Positions 53,467-63,271 are shown, numbered from the stretch's first letter. The stretch: 64,000 bases of DNA from Acidobacteriaceae bacterium (GCA_020247055.1 JADCJL010000133.1:1-64000); one strand, 5' to 3'. Notes: generated by a model from the letters alone, not told the origin. Numbers and translations are program-made.

Positions 53467-54021
53467 ATGAAAAACTGGACAACCAAAGACGTCAAGTTCG
53501 TTCTGGATTGGGCGCAATCCTCGGAATCCGATCGTCCCCCAGTCGAACAGATCGCTCGCCAACTGAATCGCACGCCCGATGCAGTGAAGGAGTACATTCG
53601 ACGATGCCTTCCGCGAGGTGCACGACCCTGGAAGGAGAAACCGCGCTGGAACCCCGATGAGATGGTTGCTTTGGATAGAGGCAAACAGCCGGAGGGCCGT
53701 AGCAACTCCGCAGTTAGGAAGTTTCTGCGCCGCAGGGAGCGAGCTGCGGAAGAGGTGCGCGCGACATTGACTGCAACTGAGGTCGCCGCGAGCCTGGGCG
53801 TGTCGAGAATGACTATCCACCGTTACGTGAAGCGCGGACTGCTTCGCCGGTTCAAGGACGGAATTGCGGAAAGTTCGTTCGAGGGTTTTCTGCGCTCTCA
53901 TCCTGAGCTCGTGCCGTACGAGAAATTGAAGAACGAACAGAAAGAGTGGCTGGTGCTGAATGGATTTCATGACCCATCGATGAGGGTTCAGGGACCCAGT
54001 ATTCGTGGGTTGCTTGATTGA
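53467..54021 (+). CDS. SANT/Myb-like plus HTH protein, paralog 2
   Basis: A 184-residue protein of the same layout as its upstream neighbour: a SANT-like N-terminus (MKNWTTKDVKFVLDWAQSSE), a basic linker, a MerR-type HTH at about 103-145 (LTATEVAASLGVSRMTIHRY) and the end motif KEWLVLNGFHD. Sequence identity to paralog 1 is low, so the duplication is old. Located directly before the STAND-nuclease gene, which it may regulate. Confidence 0.72.
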   Translation: MKNWTTKDVKFVLDWAQSSESDRPPVEQIARQLNRTPDAVKEYIRRCLPRGARPWKEKPRWNPDEMVALDRGKQPEGRSNSAVRKFLRRRERAAEEVRATLTATEVAASLGVSRMTIHRYVKRGLLRRFKDGIAESSFEGFLRSHPELVPYEKLKNEQKEWLVLNGFHDPSMRVQGPSIRGLLD

Positions 54022-54311
54022 GGGAGATGAACCTTAAACATTGAGATTCATGGCCTGCAATGACAGCAACCACCTAACTGCCTTCTGTGGAGATTTTGAG
54101 CCGCTGTGTGGCAATATGGCTAAACGTGTGTAACGCAATCCATCACGCCACTACCCCAGGCTCTATTCGCTCCGACAAGGACTGGCTCTGCGTTGAGGTG
54201 CACGCGATAGAGATGATTCCATTGATACGTCATTTGTATGGGCCCCTGCTAGGAATCGCAAGCCAATTCCGAGGACACCGATGATAACGTGCAGAATCGG
54301 AGCAGCATCAA

Positions 54312-57300
54312 GTGGCAATCGTTGACCTCAATCGACGTTTTCACGAATGGAACGATACTGAGCGTCCTGATCCCGAGACGCTTCGCGTTTGGGGATTGGA
54401 CGATGGGGGGATCGGGTGGCCGGAACTGATCACAAAACGGCGTGCTGTTGTTCTGGCTGAGGCAGGTAGTGGCAAAACTACCGAGTTCGCTGAAAGAGCC
54501 CGAGTGGTAGGCCTCACCAACCGATTCGTTTTCCACGCGAGTGTCGAGGACGTGGGCCGCGATGGACTCGACGATGCCTTATCGGTGGAGGCACGGACCA
54601 AGCTCACAGAATGGAAGATAGGCATCGACGTGGCATGGTTCTTTATTGATTCAGTTGACGAAGCGAAAGTTGCCGGCGTCAAGTTCGAACGCGTCGTACG
54701 AAAGCTTGCCGAGGGCATTCATGGTGCCGAGGACCGGTGCCACATTGTCCTGTCGGGTCGGGTCACTGATTGGGAACCACAACGAGATCGTGAACTCCTG
54801 AAGAAGTGGCTTCCAGTTTCTTCAGTGATAGCGAAACTGGAAGCCACGCCAGAAGAGGAGCTTCTTAGGATCGTCCGAAGTGAACGGAAACCGAAGGAGG
54901 AATCGCCGCCCGACGAAGATCCCTTTGTCGCAATCATGGCGCATCTTGATCGAGAGCGAGTTCGCATATTCGCTGCGGGCGCTGGAATTGGGGACGTCGA
55001 ACAGTTTCTCAAGGCGATCGATAGCGCGGATCTTTGGCACTTTGCCAGACGGCCACTCGACCTCGACTGGCTCGTGCGGTTCTGGAGATCAGAAGGGCGG
55101 TTGGGAACGCTCCAAGAGATGGTGGAGCGTAGCCTTATCGAGCGACTAAAAGAACCCAACCCGGACCGAAGCAGGGCGGATGATTTAAACAATGTTGCGA
55201 TGCTACATGCCGTCGAACGCGTTGGCGCAGCAATGGTATTAGGACGCCAGACTACCATTTCGATACCGGATCGTGAAGCAGCCTTGGCTTCAGACTCCTC
55301 GCTCGACTTGGCGGACATTTTGCCGGATTGGTCGGGAGATGATCGCATTCGCTTGCTGACCAGGCCCATTTTCGACCCTGCCACCTTCGCCCGAGTTCGC
55401 TTTCACAACGACAACGATGGGACGGTTCGAAGTTTTTTGGCAGCTCGGTGGTTGTTGCGGCTGCGCAAGTCACACCTCTCGACCGCTAACTTGTTTCGCT
55501 TGTTGTTTTCTACGTCATACGGTCTCGAAGTAGTGAAGCCATCCCTGACCGAGACCACGGCATGGCTTTGCCTGTGGGACAAGGACGTTGCCAGCGAGGT
55601 GGTCAGGCGCGCTCCAGGTCTTCTTTTGGCAGCGGGTGATCCGGCGAGTCTATCGGTGGGCGTGCGAAGTGCAGCGCTCACGGCGCTCCTACAAGCGCTG
55701 ACGAATGGGGACCAAGAATGGCCGTGGTGGGATAACGATAAACTTCGTCGATTTGCGCAATCCGATCTTGGCGATACAGTCTTGGAGCTATGGCCAAAGT
55801 ATGGAACTTCTGGTGAGGCGTCAGAGTTATTGATGCGATTAGTTTGGCTCGGTTCTTTGAGGGAATGCGAACCGCTAGCAGGCCAAATCGCTTTTGACAG
55901 CGGGGCTAAACCCCTGCTTCGAGTGTTTGCTGGCAGGGCCCTCCTGGCGATGTCGTCGGCAGAGATACGGGCCGACTATGCTGCTCTAGTAGTTGCAAAC
56001 GCGGTGAGCCTTCCCGTGCGGTTGGTTCGTGACGCGATCTTGGAGTTTTTCCCCACGTTGCTTTCCATCTCAGACCTTGTGCAGCTCTTGTCCGAACTGA
56101 AAATCGAAGATGATCAGAACGGTCTAGATTTTGCCCGAGACGGCTTGAGGTTGGCAGCAAAGCTTGAGTCTGCTGCTGACCAAGAACAGTTTCTCGTCGG
56201 GTTGCTTGGGCAACTCAGGACGAAGCTTGGTGACCATGCGCACCATCCTCCGACGAAACGGGAAGAAGCTTTGTTTCCTGCAATGGCAGAGTCCGCGCTT
56301 CGCTTATTGAAGAGAGTTGATGCCAACGAGGTTCCACCTGCTGCGATCGAGGCCATCATGCGTATCAGCAATCGACGTGAGCACGGCACCCGTGGGCTTC
56401 AGACGGCTAACGAAGCGTTAGTCGAATTACACCGGACGCCTGAGCGAAGAAGGCAAGCGTTTTGGTACGTGGTCTCCAACCTGCGAACGATTTCTAGCAA
56501 GCAAGACGTCGCTCAACTTTGGCAGGTTGAGTTCTTGGGATATCCGACAGGTCTCAAGGTCGAAGATGTCGATTGGTTGCTTGCAGACGGGCCCTCTCGT
56601 GGACCTGCGGATTGCCAACTGGCTGTCAATACAGCGATGGCAGTTTATCAGTCTCAGGGTCAGTCCGCATCGCTGCTTGCAAAAATCTCGGACATGGTGC
56701 AGTCCGACTCCGTCGCGCGGGGTACATTTCGGGAATGGAACACACCGCGGATACCGTCTGAGGCGGAGTTGGAGTCGAAACGAGAGCTGGAGGCGATTCA
56801 GGCCCGGAATAAAGCTGAGGCGGATAGACGAGATCAGTGGTGGATTGACTTCATTCGAGGGCTCCGTTCTGATTCGGGTCGTATCGCAAAGCTGCGGCTT
56901 CCGGTCCCGGTCGATACTCGCTCAGAGTTAATGGATTTGTGGCGACTTCTGCACTTCTCAGGAGTTCAATCTCGTTACGCCGTCGATTCGGTTGCTCCGT
57001 TGGAACGGATCGCTGGTCCGGAAGTTGCCAACGCTGTTGTTGATGGCCTTATCGCGCATTGGCGGATATGCGAGCCATTGGTGCGCAGCCGAAGGAAACC
57101 CGAAGAACGCAACTCGGTACGGTGGCTCGATCTTATGGGGTTGACAGGCATCACGTTGGAGGCGGCCCGAGGCGCCACATGGGCGTCGAGGTTGTCTACT
57201 GAAGAGGCTCGAAGGGCAACAGAATTTGCGACGCTGGAAATCAACGGTTTTCCTCGATGGCTCTCCGATCTTGTCGCATTCCATCCTGACGAAGTTAGAG

Positions 57301-58616
57301 CAGTCCTTCATCGTGAGGTCACAGATGAACTGACGCGCCAGGACCTAACTTTTTTCGAGACGCTTAGCGCGATCAGGTACTCGGATGAAGCGCTCGCCCT
57401 TGTTCTAGCCCCTCCATTGTTGCAAGATCTGGAGGCCGGATTATCCCTGCCGAAGGGGGCCGTCGCTCTGGTGCTCCAGATTCTCTTGAGTGGTTTAGCA
57501 GAATCAGACAGGCAGCGGCAAGAGAAACTAGGTCTTTCCAGATTTGATCAAGAGGCTGAGGTTTCGTTGGCCATTCAATACTTGGCTTTTGTTTTTAGTA
57601 TTAACCCCGCAGCTGCGACCGCAACACTCGTTCAGAAGGCAAGCACTCTGGACGAAGATGGCCAACGGAATCTAGTCGGTCAGTTCCTGACTGCTTGCTT
57701 TGGCGATTCGATGTCACGCAGCGGCTTCAACTCGATCACTGCTCCTCCAGCTGAGGTCATTGAAGAGTTGATGCTGCTAAGCTTCAAAAGCCTCAAGCAA
57801 GTAGACGCAATTCGGCGGCCTGCCGGAGTTGTGTATCAGATGGATAATCGCGATTACGTCGAGGAAGCACGCAGTGCAATCTTTACTCGATTTGTGAAAA
57901 CGCCGGGTATTGCCACTTATGATGCGCTGCGTCGCCTTCAACAGGACCCTGCGTTTCCCGTATCGCCCACCCGGTTACGCGCGCTTGCAGAGCAACGAGC
58001 TCTTGAAGATTCAGAAAGCGCTCCTTGGCTACCTCATGAGGCGTATGCGTTCGAGCAATCCGCCGAAACTTCGCCGCGGACGGGCAAGGATTTACGTTCA
58101 GTGCTTGTTAACCGTATCGAAGATATGCAACATGAGCTTCTTCATGACGATTTTTCGCAGGGGCATACGCTCAAAGGTCTCAGCCCCGAGAGAGAAGTTC
58201 AGAAGTGGGTGGCTGACAGATTACGCGTGAAGCAAGGTCGATCTTATTCCGTTGAGCGTGAACCGCATGTCGTGGACGAGAAGGAACCAGACGTGAGGAT
58301 AAGGGCCAAGGAGACAGATGCTAATGTTTCAATGGAAATAAAGGTTGTGGAGTCTTGGACGCTGCAGGAGTTAGCTGACGCCCTCGAGGTGCAACTCTGC
58401 GGACGGTATTTAAGGTCGGATCGAGGGCGGTTCGGCGTCCTCCTCCTCGTCCACCAAAAGGCGCGTCCAATGGGTTGGGAGGACAAGGTGAGCGGCCACT
58501 ATCTCGCGTTTGCTGAGGTGGTCGCCCGGCTGCAAGAGCGCGCGAGACAGATTAGCGGAGGAAGTCACCATTCACCTCAGCCCGAAGTCGCCGTGCTTGA
58601 TGTTACTTCGTGTTAA
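54312..58616 (+). CDS. STAND/NACHT-like NTPase with C-terminal PD-(D/E)XK nuclease
   Basis: A 1434-residue protein. The N-terminal P-loop domain has Walker A AEAGSGKTT (49-57), a Walker B of NACHT form WFFIDSVDEAK (109-119) and a sensor-like IVLSGR (145-150). A long helical region (about 300-1300) looks like repeats. The C-terminus has a PD-(D/E)XK nuclease: Asp1327, then Glu1342 and Lys1344 (MEIKVV), with the following QLCGRYLRSDRGRFG helix. This is the plan of a ligand-sensing NTPase that switches on a nuclease, as in antiphage STAND proteins, but with the effector at the C-terminus. The GTG at 54312 with GGAG upstream is the likely start. Confidence 0.82.
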   Translation: MAIVDLNRRFHEWNDTERPDPETLRVWGLDDGGIGWPELITKRRAVVLAEAGSGKTTEFAERARVVGLTNRFVFHASVEDVGRDGLDDALSVEARTKLTEWKIGIDVAWFFIDSVDEAKVAGVKFERVVRKLAEGIHGAEDRCHIVLSGRVTDWEPQRDRELLKKWLPVSSVIAKLEATPEEELLRIVRSERKPKEESPPDEDPFVAIMAHLDRERVRIFAAGAGIGDVEQFLKAIDSADLWHFARRPLDLDWLVRFWRSEGRLGTLQEMVERSLIERLKEPNPDRSRADDLNNVAMLHAVERVGAAMVLGRQTTISIPDREAALASDSSLDLADILPDWSGDDRIRLLTRPIFDPATFARVRFHNDNDGTVRSFLAARWLLRLRKSHLSTANLFRLLFSTSYGLEVVKPSLTETTAWLCLWDKDVASEVVRRAPGLLLAAGDPASLSVGVRSAALTALLQALTNGDQEWPWWDNDKLRRFAQSDLGDTVLELWPKYGTSGEASELLMRLVWLGSLRECEPLAGQIAFDSGAKPLLRVFAGRALLAMSSAEIRADYAALVVANAVSLPVRLVRDAILEFFPTLLSISDLVQLLSELKIEDDQNGLDFARDGLRLAAKLESAADQEQFLVGLLGQLRTKLGDHAHHPPTKREEALFPAMAESALRLLKRVDANEVPPAAIEAIMRISNRREHGTRGLQTANEALVELHRTPERRRQAFWYVVSNLRTISSKQDVAQLWQVEFLGYPTGLKVEDVDWLLADGPSRGPADCQLAVNTAMAVYQSQGQSASLLAKISDMVQSDSVARGTFREWNTPRIPSEAELESKRELEAIQARNKAEADRRDQWWIDFIRGLRSDSGRIAKLRLPVPVDTRSELMDLWRLLHFSGVQSRYAVDSVAPLERIAGPEVANAVVDGLIAHWRICEPLVRSRRKPEERNSVRWLDLMGLTGITLEAARGATWASRLSTEEARRATEFATLEINGFPRWLSDLVAFHPDEVRAVLHREVTDELTRQDLTFFETLSAIRYSDEALALVLAPPLLQDLEAGLSLPKGAVALVLQILLSGLAESDRQRQEKLGLSRFDQEAEVSLAIQYLAFVFSINPAAATATLVQKASTLDEDGQRNLVGQFLTACFGDSMSRSGFNSITAPPAEVIEELMLLSFKSLKQVDAIRRPAGVVYQMDNRDYVEEARSAIFTRFVKTPGIATYDALRRLQQDPAFPVSPTRLRALAEQRALEDSESAPWLPHEAYAFEQSAETSPRTGKDLRSVLVNRIEDMQHELLHDDFSQGHTLKGLSPEREVQKWVADRLRVKQGRSYSVEREPHVVDEKEPDVRIRAKETDANVSMEIKVVESWTLQELADALEVQLCGRYLRSDRGRFGVLLLVHQKARPMGWEDKVSGHYLAFAEVVARLQERARQISGGSHHSPQPEVAVLDVTSC

Positions 58617-58889
58617 TTCTTCGTCTTGGTAAAGGTGGTTCCATTGGCAGTTGTGAACCTCCCAACCGTACGTGAATCCGTGCTTGATTCCGCATTACTC
58701 CAGCACTACTCCGTAAACCCTTCACTCCACTTTAGCTCTGTCAAGGAGCGATTCACTCCCTTGCCAGAACAGGAACCTGCTGAAGCTCCAAGTGGCGAAA
58801 ACATGCTCATACGAAAACTGCGTGTCGCTTCAACCGTTGGCTCCAGAAAGTGCGTACATCACGGGTGAGACAGTGGGCAGGTTTTGCCT

Positions 58890-59828
58890 TTAACTGAATA
58901 CCTGTCTCATTTCCGGAACGGGTTCGCCCAGCAATTCGATTTTCGATTCAGCTGGGTTTCCCAGTGGCTTGGCTTTCGCAAGGTGGATTATTTCTCCAAT
59001 ATCTCGACCCATCAGGCGGCAACAAGTTGAATCTGCAGAAACGGGGTCGTTCGCGAACACGAGGCATCCTAGATGTCTCCGTCGGCCATGAAGCGGCCCG
59101 TTGCCCTCCATCGCCTCTACGCCGTCGGCGATCACGTAGTGGATCGGTACGGTCGATGCCAGTTCAACGATGGAATTGTCGATTCCTTGCCAATGCAAGA
59201 TGTTCTTTGGCCAACCGTAGACTGATCCGGGCACGACTCCAAAGAGATTCTTTAGGCTGAGCGTTACCCCCGCCCAGTGGTGCGTTTTGATCTTCGGCAT
59301 CGAGATCACAACGTCTGCCGCGAGGAGGGTGTTCGGTAGCCATAGCTCCCGAAGCGTTGTAAGGGAAGTTGTAGTCTTCACTCGGCTCGGAGTATCGAAG
59401 TTGAGGTCGACAAACCGCGTCCGCCCGACTTCCTTCAGCAACTTCTTGAGGCCGCACTCTTCGATGAGCATCTCCGTGTCGCGAACGTGGCCCGGGCCTT
59501 CTGCGACGACTACCGACGCCGCTCCCAAACGGTACAACGAATCGACTGCGGCAGCAATGACCGTGGGATGGGTGTTGATGCAGGTATTCGGTGAATATTC
59601 AACCAGGTTTGGCTTGAGGAGTACGCTTTTCCCTTTGACGGTCGGTTCGATGAGGCGGAGTCCCTCATCAACTACCTCGTGCGCGGATTCGTAGCTTGCG
59701 CACTTCAGAATCGCTACCTTGGATTTGGGCTTCCGTCGGAATGGAACCGAGGGCCTCGATTGCTGGTGCAAGGAGAACGCGGCCGTCGTTGCAAGGGCGC
59801 CGACCGAGAGCAAGTTCCGGCGGTTCAT
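58890..59828 (-). CDS. DUF362 protein with Tat signal
   Basis: A 312-residue protein with a twin-arginine signal (MNRRNLLSVGALATTAAF) and the DUF362 core: LLKPNLVEYSPNTCINTHP, ASVVVAEGPGHVRD, DVVISMPKIKTHHWAGVTLSLKN and AIADGV-like VIADGVEAMEGNGP. The family may bind iron-sulfur or nucleotide ligands; function is not settled. Coupled by a 4-bp overlap to the toroid protein upstream. In other genomes the two families are also found side by side, as I recall. Confidence 0.88.
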   Translation of the reverse strand: MNRRNLLSVGALATTAAFSLHQQSRPSVPFRRKPKSKVAILKCASYESAHEVVDEGLRLIEPTVKGKSVLLKPNLVEYSPNTCINTHPTVIAAAVDSLYRLGAASVVVAEGPGHVRDTEMLIEECGLKKLLKEVGRTRFVDLNFDTPSRVKTTTSLTTLRELWLPNTLLAADVVISMPKIKTHHWAGVTLSLKNLFGVVPGSVYGWPKNILHWQGIDNSIVELASTVPIHYVIADGVEAMEGNGPLHGRRRHLGCLVFANDPVSADSTCCRLMGRDIGEIIHLAKAKPLGNPAESKIELLGEPVPEMRQVFS

Positions 59829-60673
59829 GGATTGCTCACTCCAGAACTGTCTGACCCAAGTGCGATCTTTGCCAATGCAAGTTCGCGGGTGGCAAGATTC
59901 GGGAGCACCTTCACGACGGCATCAGCCAGTCGCTGATTCAGGCGGGCGGCTCTTGGGTCAGAGTAGGCCCTCATCGCGATGACGCCGAGGCTCAGAGAGT
60001 AAACCGAACTCGCTGTCGATAGGCACCGCCAAAGGTAATCCAGCGAGGATGCCAGCAAGGCGGCGTGCGACAACCTCTCATGATGCAGGGCCATCACAGC
60101 CATCGCCGTAAAGTCTGGATGGGGAGTCAAGGCAACCCCGAATGCCTCTGCGTTCCCGGCATTCCAGCCACCCCCCTTACAACATCGATCCAGCAGCATT
60201 TCTCTGGCGTTTGCAGTTCGAGGGGAAGTTCGCCCCCACGCCTCGTGCGCGAGCAGCGAGACCGCCGTCGGAGCCACCCAGCTCAAAGTGCCGGGAATCC
60301 AAGGCCAGCCTGATTTTGAGGGATCGAAGCGGACCTTGGTGTCGAAGAAGCGGAACTTCCACTTCCAGAGCCAGTGCGACTCCACGCCAACTGTTTTTGA
60401 CAACCACTGGAACCCGTTTTCAACACTCGTGGCCCCCGCCTTCCTTGACCGTGCCAGGGAGAGCAAGGCCAGACCGGTGCTGTAGGCGTTTGGTAGCGGT
60501 ACGGCAGCATGCTCTGACCATCCACCGTCTGGCAGTTGGCGCTTCTCTATCGCCGCGGACAAGTAATCCTCGCCGGGTAGGGCAACGGACTTGAAGGCGA
60601 GCTCTTCCAGCGTGATCGCGGGCCGGTTCCGAAGAATGCCCGCCAAGGATGCGGGGTCAATCTGCTGATTCAT
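59825..60673 (-). CDS. Terpenoid-cyclase/prenyltransferase toroid-like protein
   Basis: A 282-residue protein with the alpha/alpha-toroid repeat pattern of squalene-hopene cyclases and prenyltransferases: KRQLPDGGWSEHAAVPLPNA, YSTGLALLSLARSRK and GPFTWAV-like TLSWVAPTAVSLLAHEA. It is less than half the size of a hopene cyclase and lacks a clear DxDD motif, so catalysis is unlikely to be cyclisation. It forms an operon with the DUF362 gene. Function unknown. Confidence 0.7.
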   Translation of the reverse strand: MNQQIDPASLAGILRNRPAITLEELAFKSVALPGEDYLSAAIEKRQLPDGGWSEHAAVPLPNAYSTGLALLSLARSRKAGATSVENGFQWLSKTVGVESHWLWKWKFRFFDTKVRFDPSKSGWPWIPGTLSWVAPTAVSLLAHEAWGRTSPRTANAREMLLDRCCKGGGWNAGNAEAFGVALTPHPDFTAMAVMALHHERLSHAALLASSLDYLWRCLSTASSVYSLSLGVIAMRAYSDPRAARLNQRLADAVVKVLPNLATRELALAKIALGSDSSGVSNP

Positions 60674-60888
60674 GGCATGAATCTAATCTTCATTTGCGAT
60701 TCTTCACAGCGAGTTCGACGAGCTTATGGGATGGCTGGCCATAACAAGCCGCTGTTTTGTTGGATGGCTCAAAGTTGGGTTTGAAGAATAGCAGAAGAGC
60801 CGCTTTGCCTTTGGCCGGCCCAGGAGTGTAACAGCAGGCGCCGCTCAGGTGACTTCTTGGAACTCCGAACCTGCTCTACGCTGCTTTC

Positions 60889-61836
60889 ATGTTCTCAGGA
60901 CCTGAGGAAGTAGCGATCGGACTACGATCAGCGGGTTACGCAACCGACCCAGTGCTGGTTCAAATCATTTGGCTTGCGACGGAAATGCAAAAACCGATTT
61001 TGATTGAGGGCCCACCTGGTACAGGGAAGACATTCCTGGCGCAGGCATTTGCGGCAGCGGCCCGGACCGACCTCATTCGGCTCCAATGCTTTGAAGGCAT
61101 CACCGAGCGGCAGGCGATTGGGTCCTTTGATGAAGCGCTGCAACGGTTGTTTTTGGAAACTCAGGCTGACGTAATCGATCGTCAATGGGAAAGCCTTCGC
61201 AGTCATCTCCACTCGTTGGACTTCTTCACTCACGGCCCGTTGCTACAAGCAGTGCTGCAACCTCGCCGAGTGGTGCTGCTGATCGATGAGCTGGATAAAG
61301 TTGACCAGAAGTTTGAAGCTCTTCTGCTGGAAATCCTCTCCGATTGGCAGATCACGATACCCAAACTCGGCACTGTCAAAGCCACGACTGTTCCTTTCGT
61401 TGTGATGACGTCCAACCAGGAGCGTCGGCTGGGAGATCCCCTCAGGCGAAGGAGCCTTTATCAACGCATCGAACATCCCGATGTGAAGAAGGAAGCGGAG
61501 ATTCTGGACATCCGAACCGCGAACGCTCCGCTGGAACTGAAGGCACAAGCCGTCGGTATGGCTCAGGCGTTGAGGGGGTACAACTTGGTGAAGCCGCCGT
61601 CCATAGATGAGATCGTTCAGTTTGTCCGAGCACTTCAACTTCTTGGAAGGACTGAGGTGAGGGTGGAGGATCGCGATGTTCTATTGCCTTTCCTCGCCAA
61701 AACGGAGGAAGACGTGAAGCGCCTATTGCTGAGGGATGGCTTCGGAAGTCTTGTCGCGACAGCGCGGGAGTATCAGGAGCGGGCATTGGCCGTCATGAGG
61801 GACGGAAAGACCATTTTGGAGGCCCAACTTTCATGA
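60889..61836 (+). CDS. MoxR-type AAA+ ATPase
   Basis: A 315-residue AAA+ ATPase of the MoxR/CbbQ group. Walker A is GPPGTGKT (41-48), Walker B in RVVLLIDELDKVDQKFEALL, and sensor 1 in VPFVVMTSNQERRLGDPLRRR. The usual role is to remodel partner proteins, often with a VWA-domain protein; none is seen here. It overlaps the lytic transglycosylase gene by 4 bp and so leads a type IV secretion operon, an unusual association. Confidence 0.88.
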   Translation: MFSGPEEVAIGLRSAGYATDPVLVQIIWLATEMQKPILIEGPPGTGKTFLAQAFAAAARTDLIRLQCFEGITERQAIGSFDEALQRLFLETQADVIDRQWESLRSHLHSLDFFTHGPLLQAVLQPRRVVLLIDELDKVDQKFEALLLEILSDWQITIPKLGTVKATTVPFVVMTSNQERRLGDPLRRRSLYQRIEHPDVKKEAEILDIRTANAPLELKAQAVGMAQALRGYNLVKPPSIDEIVQFVRALQLLGRTEVRVEDRDVLLPFLAKTEEDVKRLLLRDGFGSLVATAREYQERALAVMRDGKTILEAQLS

Positions 61837-62297
61837 GGCTGAGTTCCTTCTTTCTGATTCTCTCTCTGGGCTGCCTCGGGCAGCCATCTGAGCCGAAGCG
61901 CTGCGCCGACCAATGGGCGACATCGTTCGCGATTGATAGGCGGCTTGTCTACGCCATCATCGAGGCTGAATCCGCGTGGAATCCCCGCGCTGTTTCGGTG
62001 GCTGGCGCCGCAGGATTGATGCAGTTAATGCCGGCCACAGCTGCCTCCATTGGCGTGCGGAATCGATTCGAGCCGTGTGAAAACATTCGTGGCGGAGTCG
62101 CCTATCTGGCATCGCTTCGGTCGATTCTCGGAGAGGATCTTCGGCTTGTTCTGGCGGGGTACAACGCCGGTCCAGGAGCAGTGCGGGCGAAGGGACTTCG
62201 ATTCTCTTCAGAGCCGGTAATCGCCTACGTGCGGCGCGTACTGGCGATCTATAGGCGAATTCAGAGAGAAGCCCCATTGGGAGGAGGATCAATCTAA
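61833..62297 (+). CDS. Lytic transglycosylase (VirB1-like)
   Basis: A 154-residue SLT-family muramidase. N-terminal export signal (MRLSSFFLILSLGCLGQP, perhaps a lipoprotein), catalytic Glu in YAIIEAESAWNPRAVS, then GAAGLMQLMPATA and LVLAGYNAGPGAVRA. It opens peptidoglycan for assembly of the secretion channel. Overlaps both neighbours (ATGA and TAATG), so the operon is tightly coupled. Confidence 0.92.
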   Translation: MRLSSFFLILSLGCLGQPSEPKRCADQWATSFAIDRRLVYAIIEAESAWNPRAVSVAGAAGLMQLMPATAASIGVRNRFEPCENIRGGVAYLASLRSILGEDLRLVLAGYNAGPGAVRAKGLRFSSEPVIAYVRRVLAIYRRIQREAPLGGGSI

Positions 62298-63271
62298 TGC
62301 GGTCCATTTGGAGGCGCTTTACAGTATTGATGGCACTGTCCTTGCTGGAAGTTCAAGGCCAGGTAAGGCCAAGTCTGACCCTGCGGGAGATCACTGAGAA
62401 GGTGCATGTGATTCGGTTGGCACCGCGGTTTGCGACGGCCATTCGTGTGCCCGAAACCATTAGCTCCGTCATCATCGGCGATCCCTCAAAGTTCCTGGCC
62501 GAACATTCAGACAAGGAGCCCTCTCTTGTTGTCGTGAAACCGATCACGGAGGATCCCTGCGAGTCGAACCTGCTGTTGATTACATCCCGCGGCCAACAGA
62601 TCAGCTTCGTCCTGAAGAACGTTGGGGCGGCAAGCGGTTCGGTTGACTTCGCGGTGCGCTTTCGAACGGGCGGCACCTTTCTCGTGCAGGAGATTGGACA
62701 AGGGACACACGAGGTAGCCAGGACCGAGCAATTGCGAAACGTCCAGATCGAGGAGGGACCTAGATCGGCCAATCAAATGGGACCAGCGAATCCGCTTGAT
62801 TCATTGCTTGAAAGGCAAAGGCGGACCGTATTGCCCCCGCTCTACGGGCAGCGTTCGCCATCGCCAGAAGAGAAGCATGACTACGTGAAGGCGGGAGTTT
62901 CGGAAGTAATCGACCAGGGGCGGCAGGTATTGGTGCTTTTCTCAGTTGTAAATCCGCAGAGCCAGGCCATCGAACTACTTGCCCCTCAAATCCAGTTGGC
63001 AGGACGCATACAGTCTGGAACTCTATTCAAGCGAAGGCGCTGGCGCAGCAGCGAGCAACTCGCCGTCAAAGAGTTCCGTCTCAGCCGTCGACGACTTGGG
63101 GCAGGAGAAAGAGCGGACGGCGTGGCAGTTTTCGACAGGCCGAACTTCAAGCAATCGAATGAGGCAGTGTTCTTGCAGATCGCGGAAAGCGGAGCAGTGG
63201 ATAGGCCTGCACTTGCCCCAATCGGATTTGGGGTGTCTTCCATTCGTAAGGAGGTACGTGGCGATGAGTAA
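62297..63271 (+). CDS. VirB9/TrbG-like type IV secretion protein
   Basis: A 324-residue exported protein (signal MRSIWRRFTVLMALSLLEVQ). The first domain (about 25-125) has the VirB9/TrbG-like pattern IRLAPRFATAIRVPETISSV and LLITSRGQQISFVLKN; the second half is beta-rich. It would form the outer ring of the channel with VirB10. Similarity is moderate, so the assignment rests partly on the neighbouring genes. Overlaps the VirB10-like gene by 8 bp. Confidence 0.7.
   Translation: MRSIWRRFTVLMALSLLEVQGQVRPSLTLREITEKVHVIRLAPRFATAIRVPETISSVIIGDPSKFLAEHSDKEPSLVVVKPITEDPCESNLLLITSRGQQISFVLKNVGAASGSVDFAVRFRTGGTFLVQEIGQGTHEVARTEQLRNVQIEEGPRSANQMGPANPLDSLLERQRRTVLPPLYGQRSPSPEEKHDYVKAGVSEVIDQGRQVLVLFSVVNPQSQAIELLAPQIQLAGRIQSGTLFKRRRWRSSEQLAVKEFRLSRRRLGAGERADGVAVFDRPNFKQSNEAVFLQIAESGAVDRPALAPIGFGVSSIRKEVRGDE

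Noticed and set aside
54087-54284. 65-codon ORF before the STAND-nuclease gene
   Set aside because: No ribosome site or family features; more likely part of the upstream control region.
58626-58868. 80-codon ORF between the STAND-nuclease and DUF362 genes
   Set aside because: TTG start without a convincing ribosome site, no domain signal; the 273-bp interval otherwise shows nothing clear.
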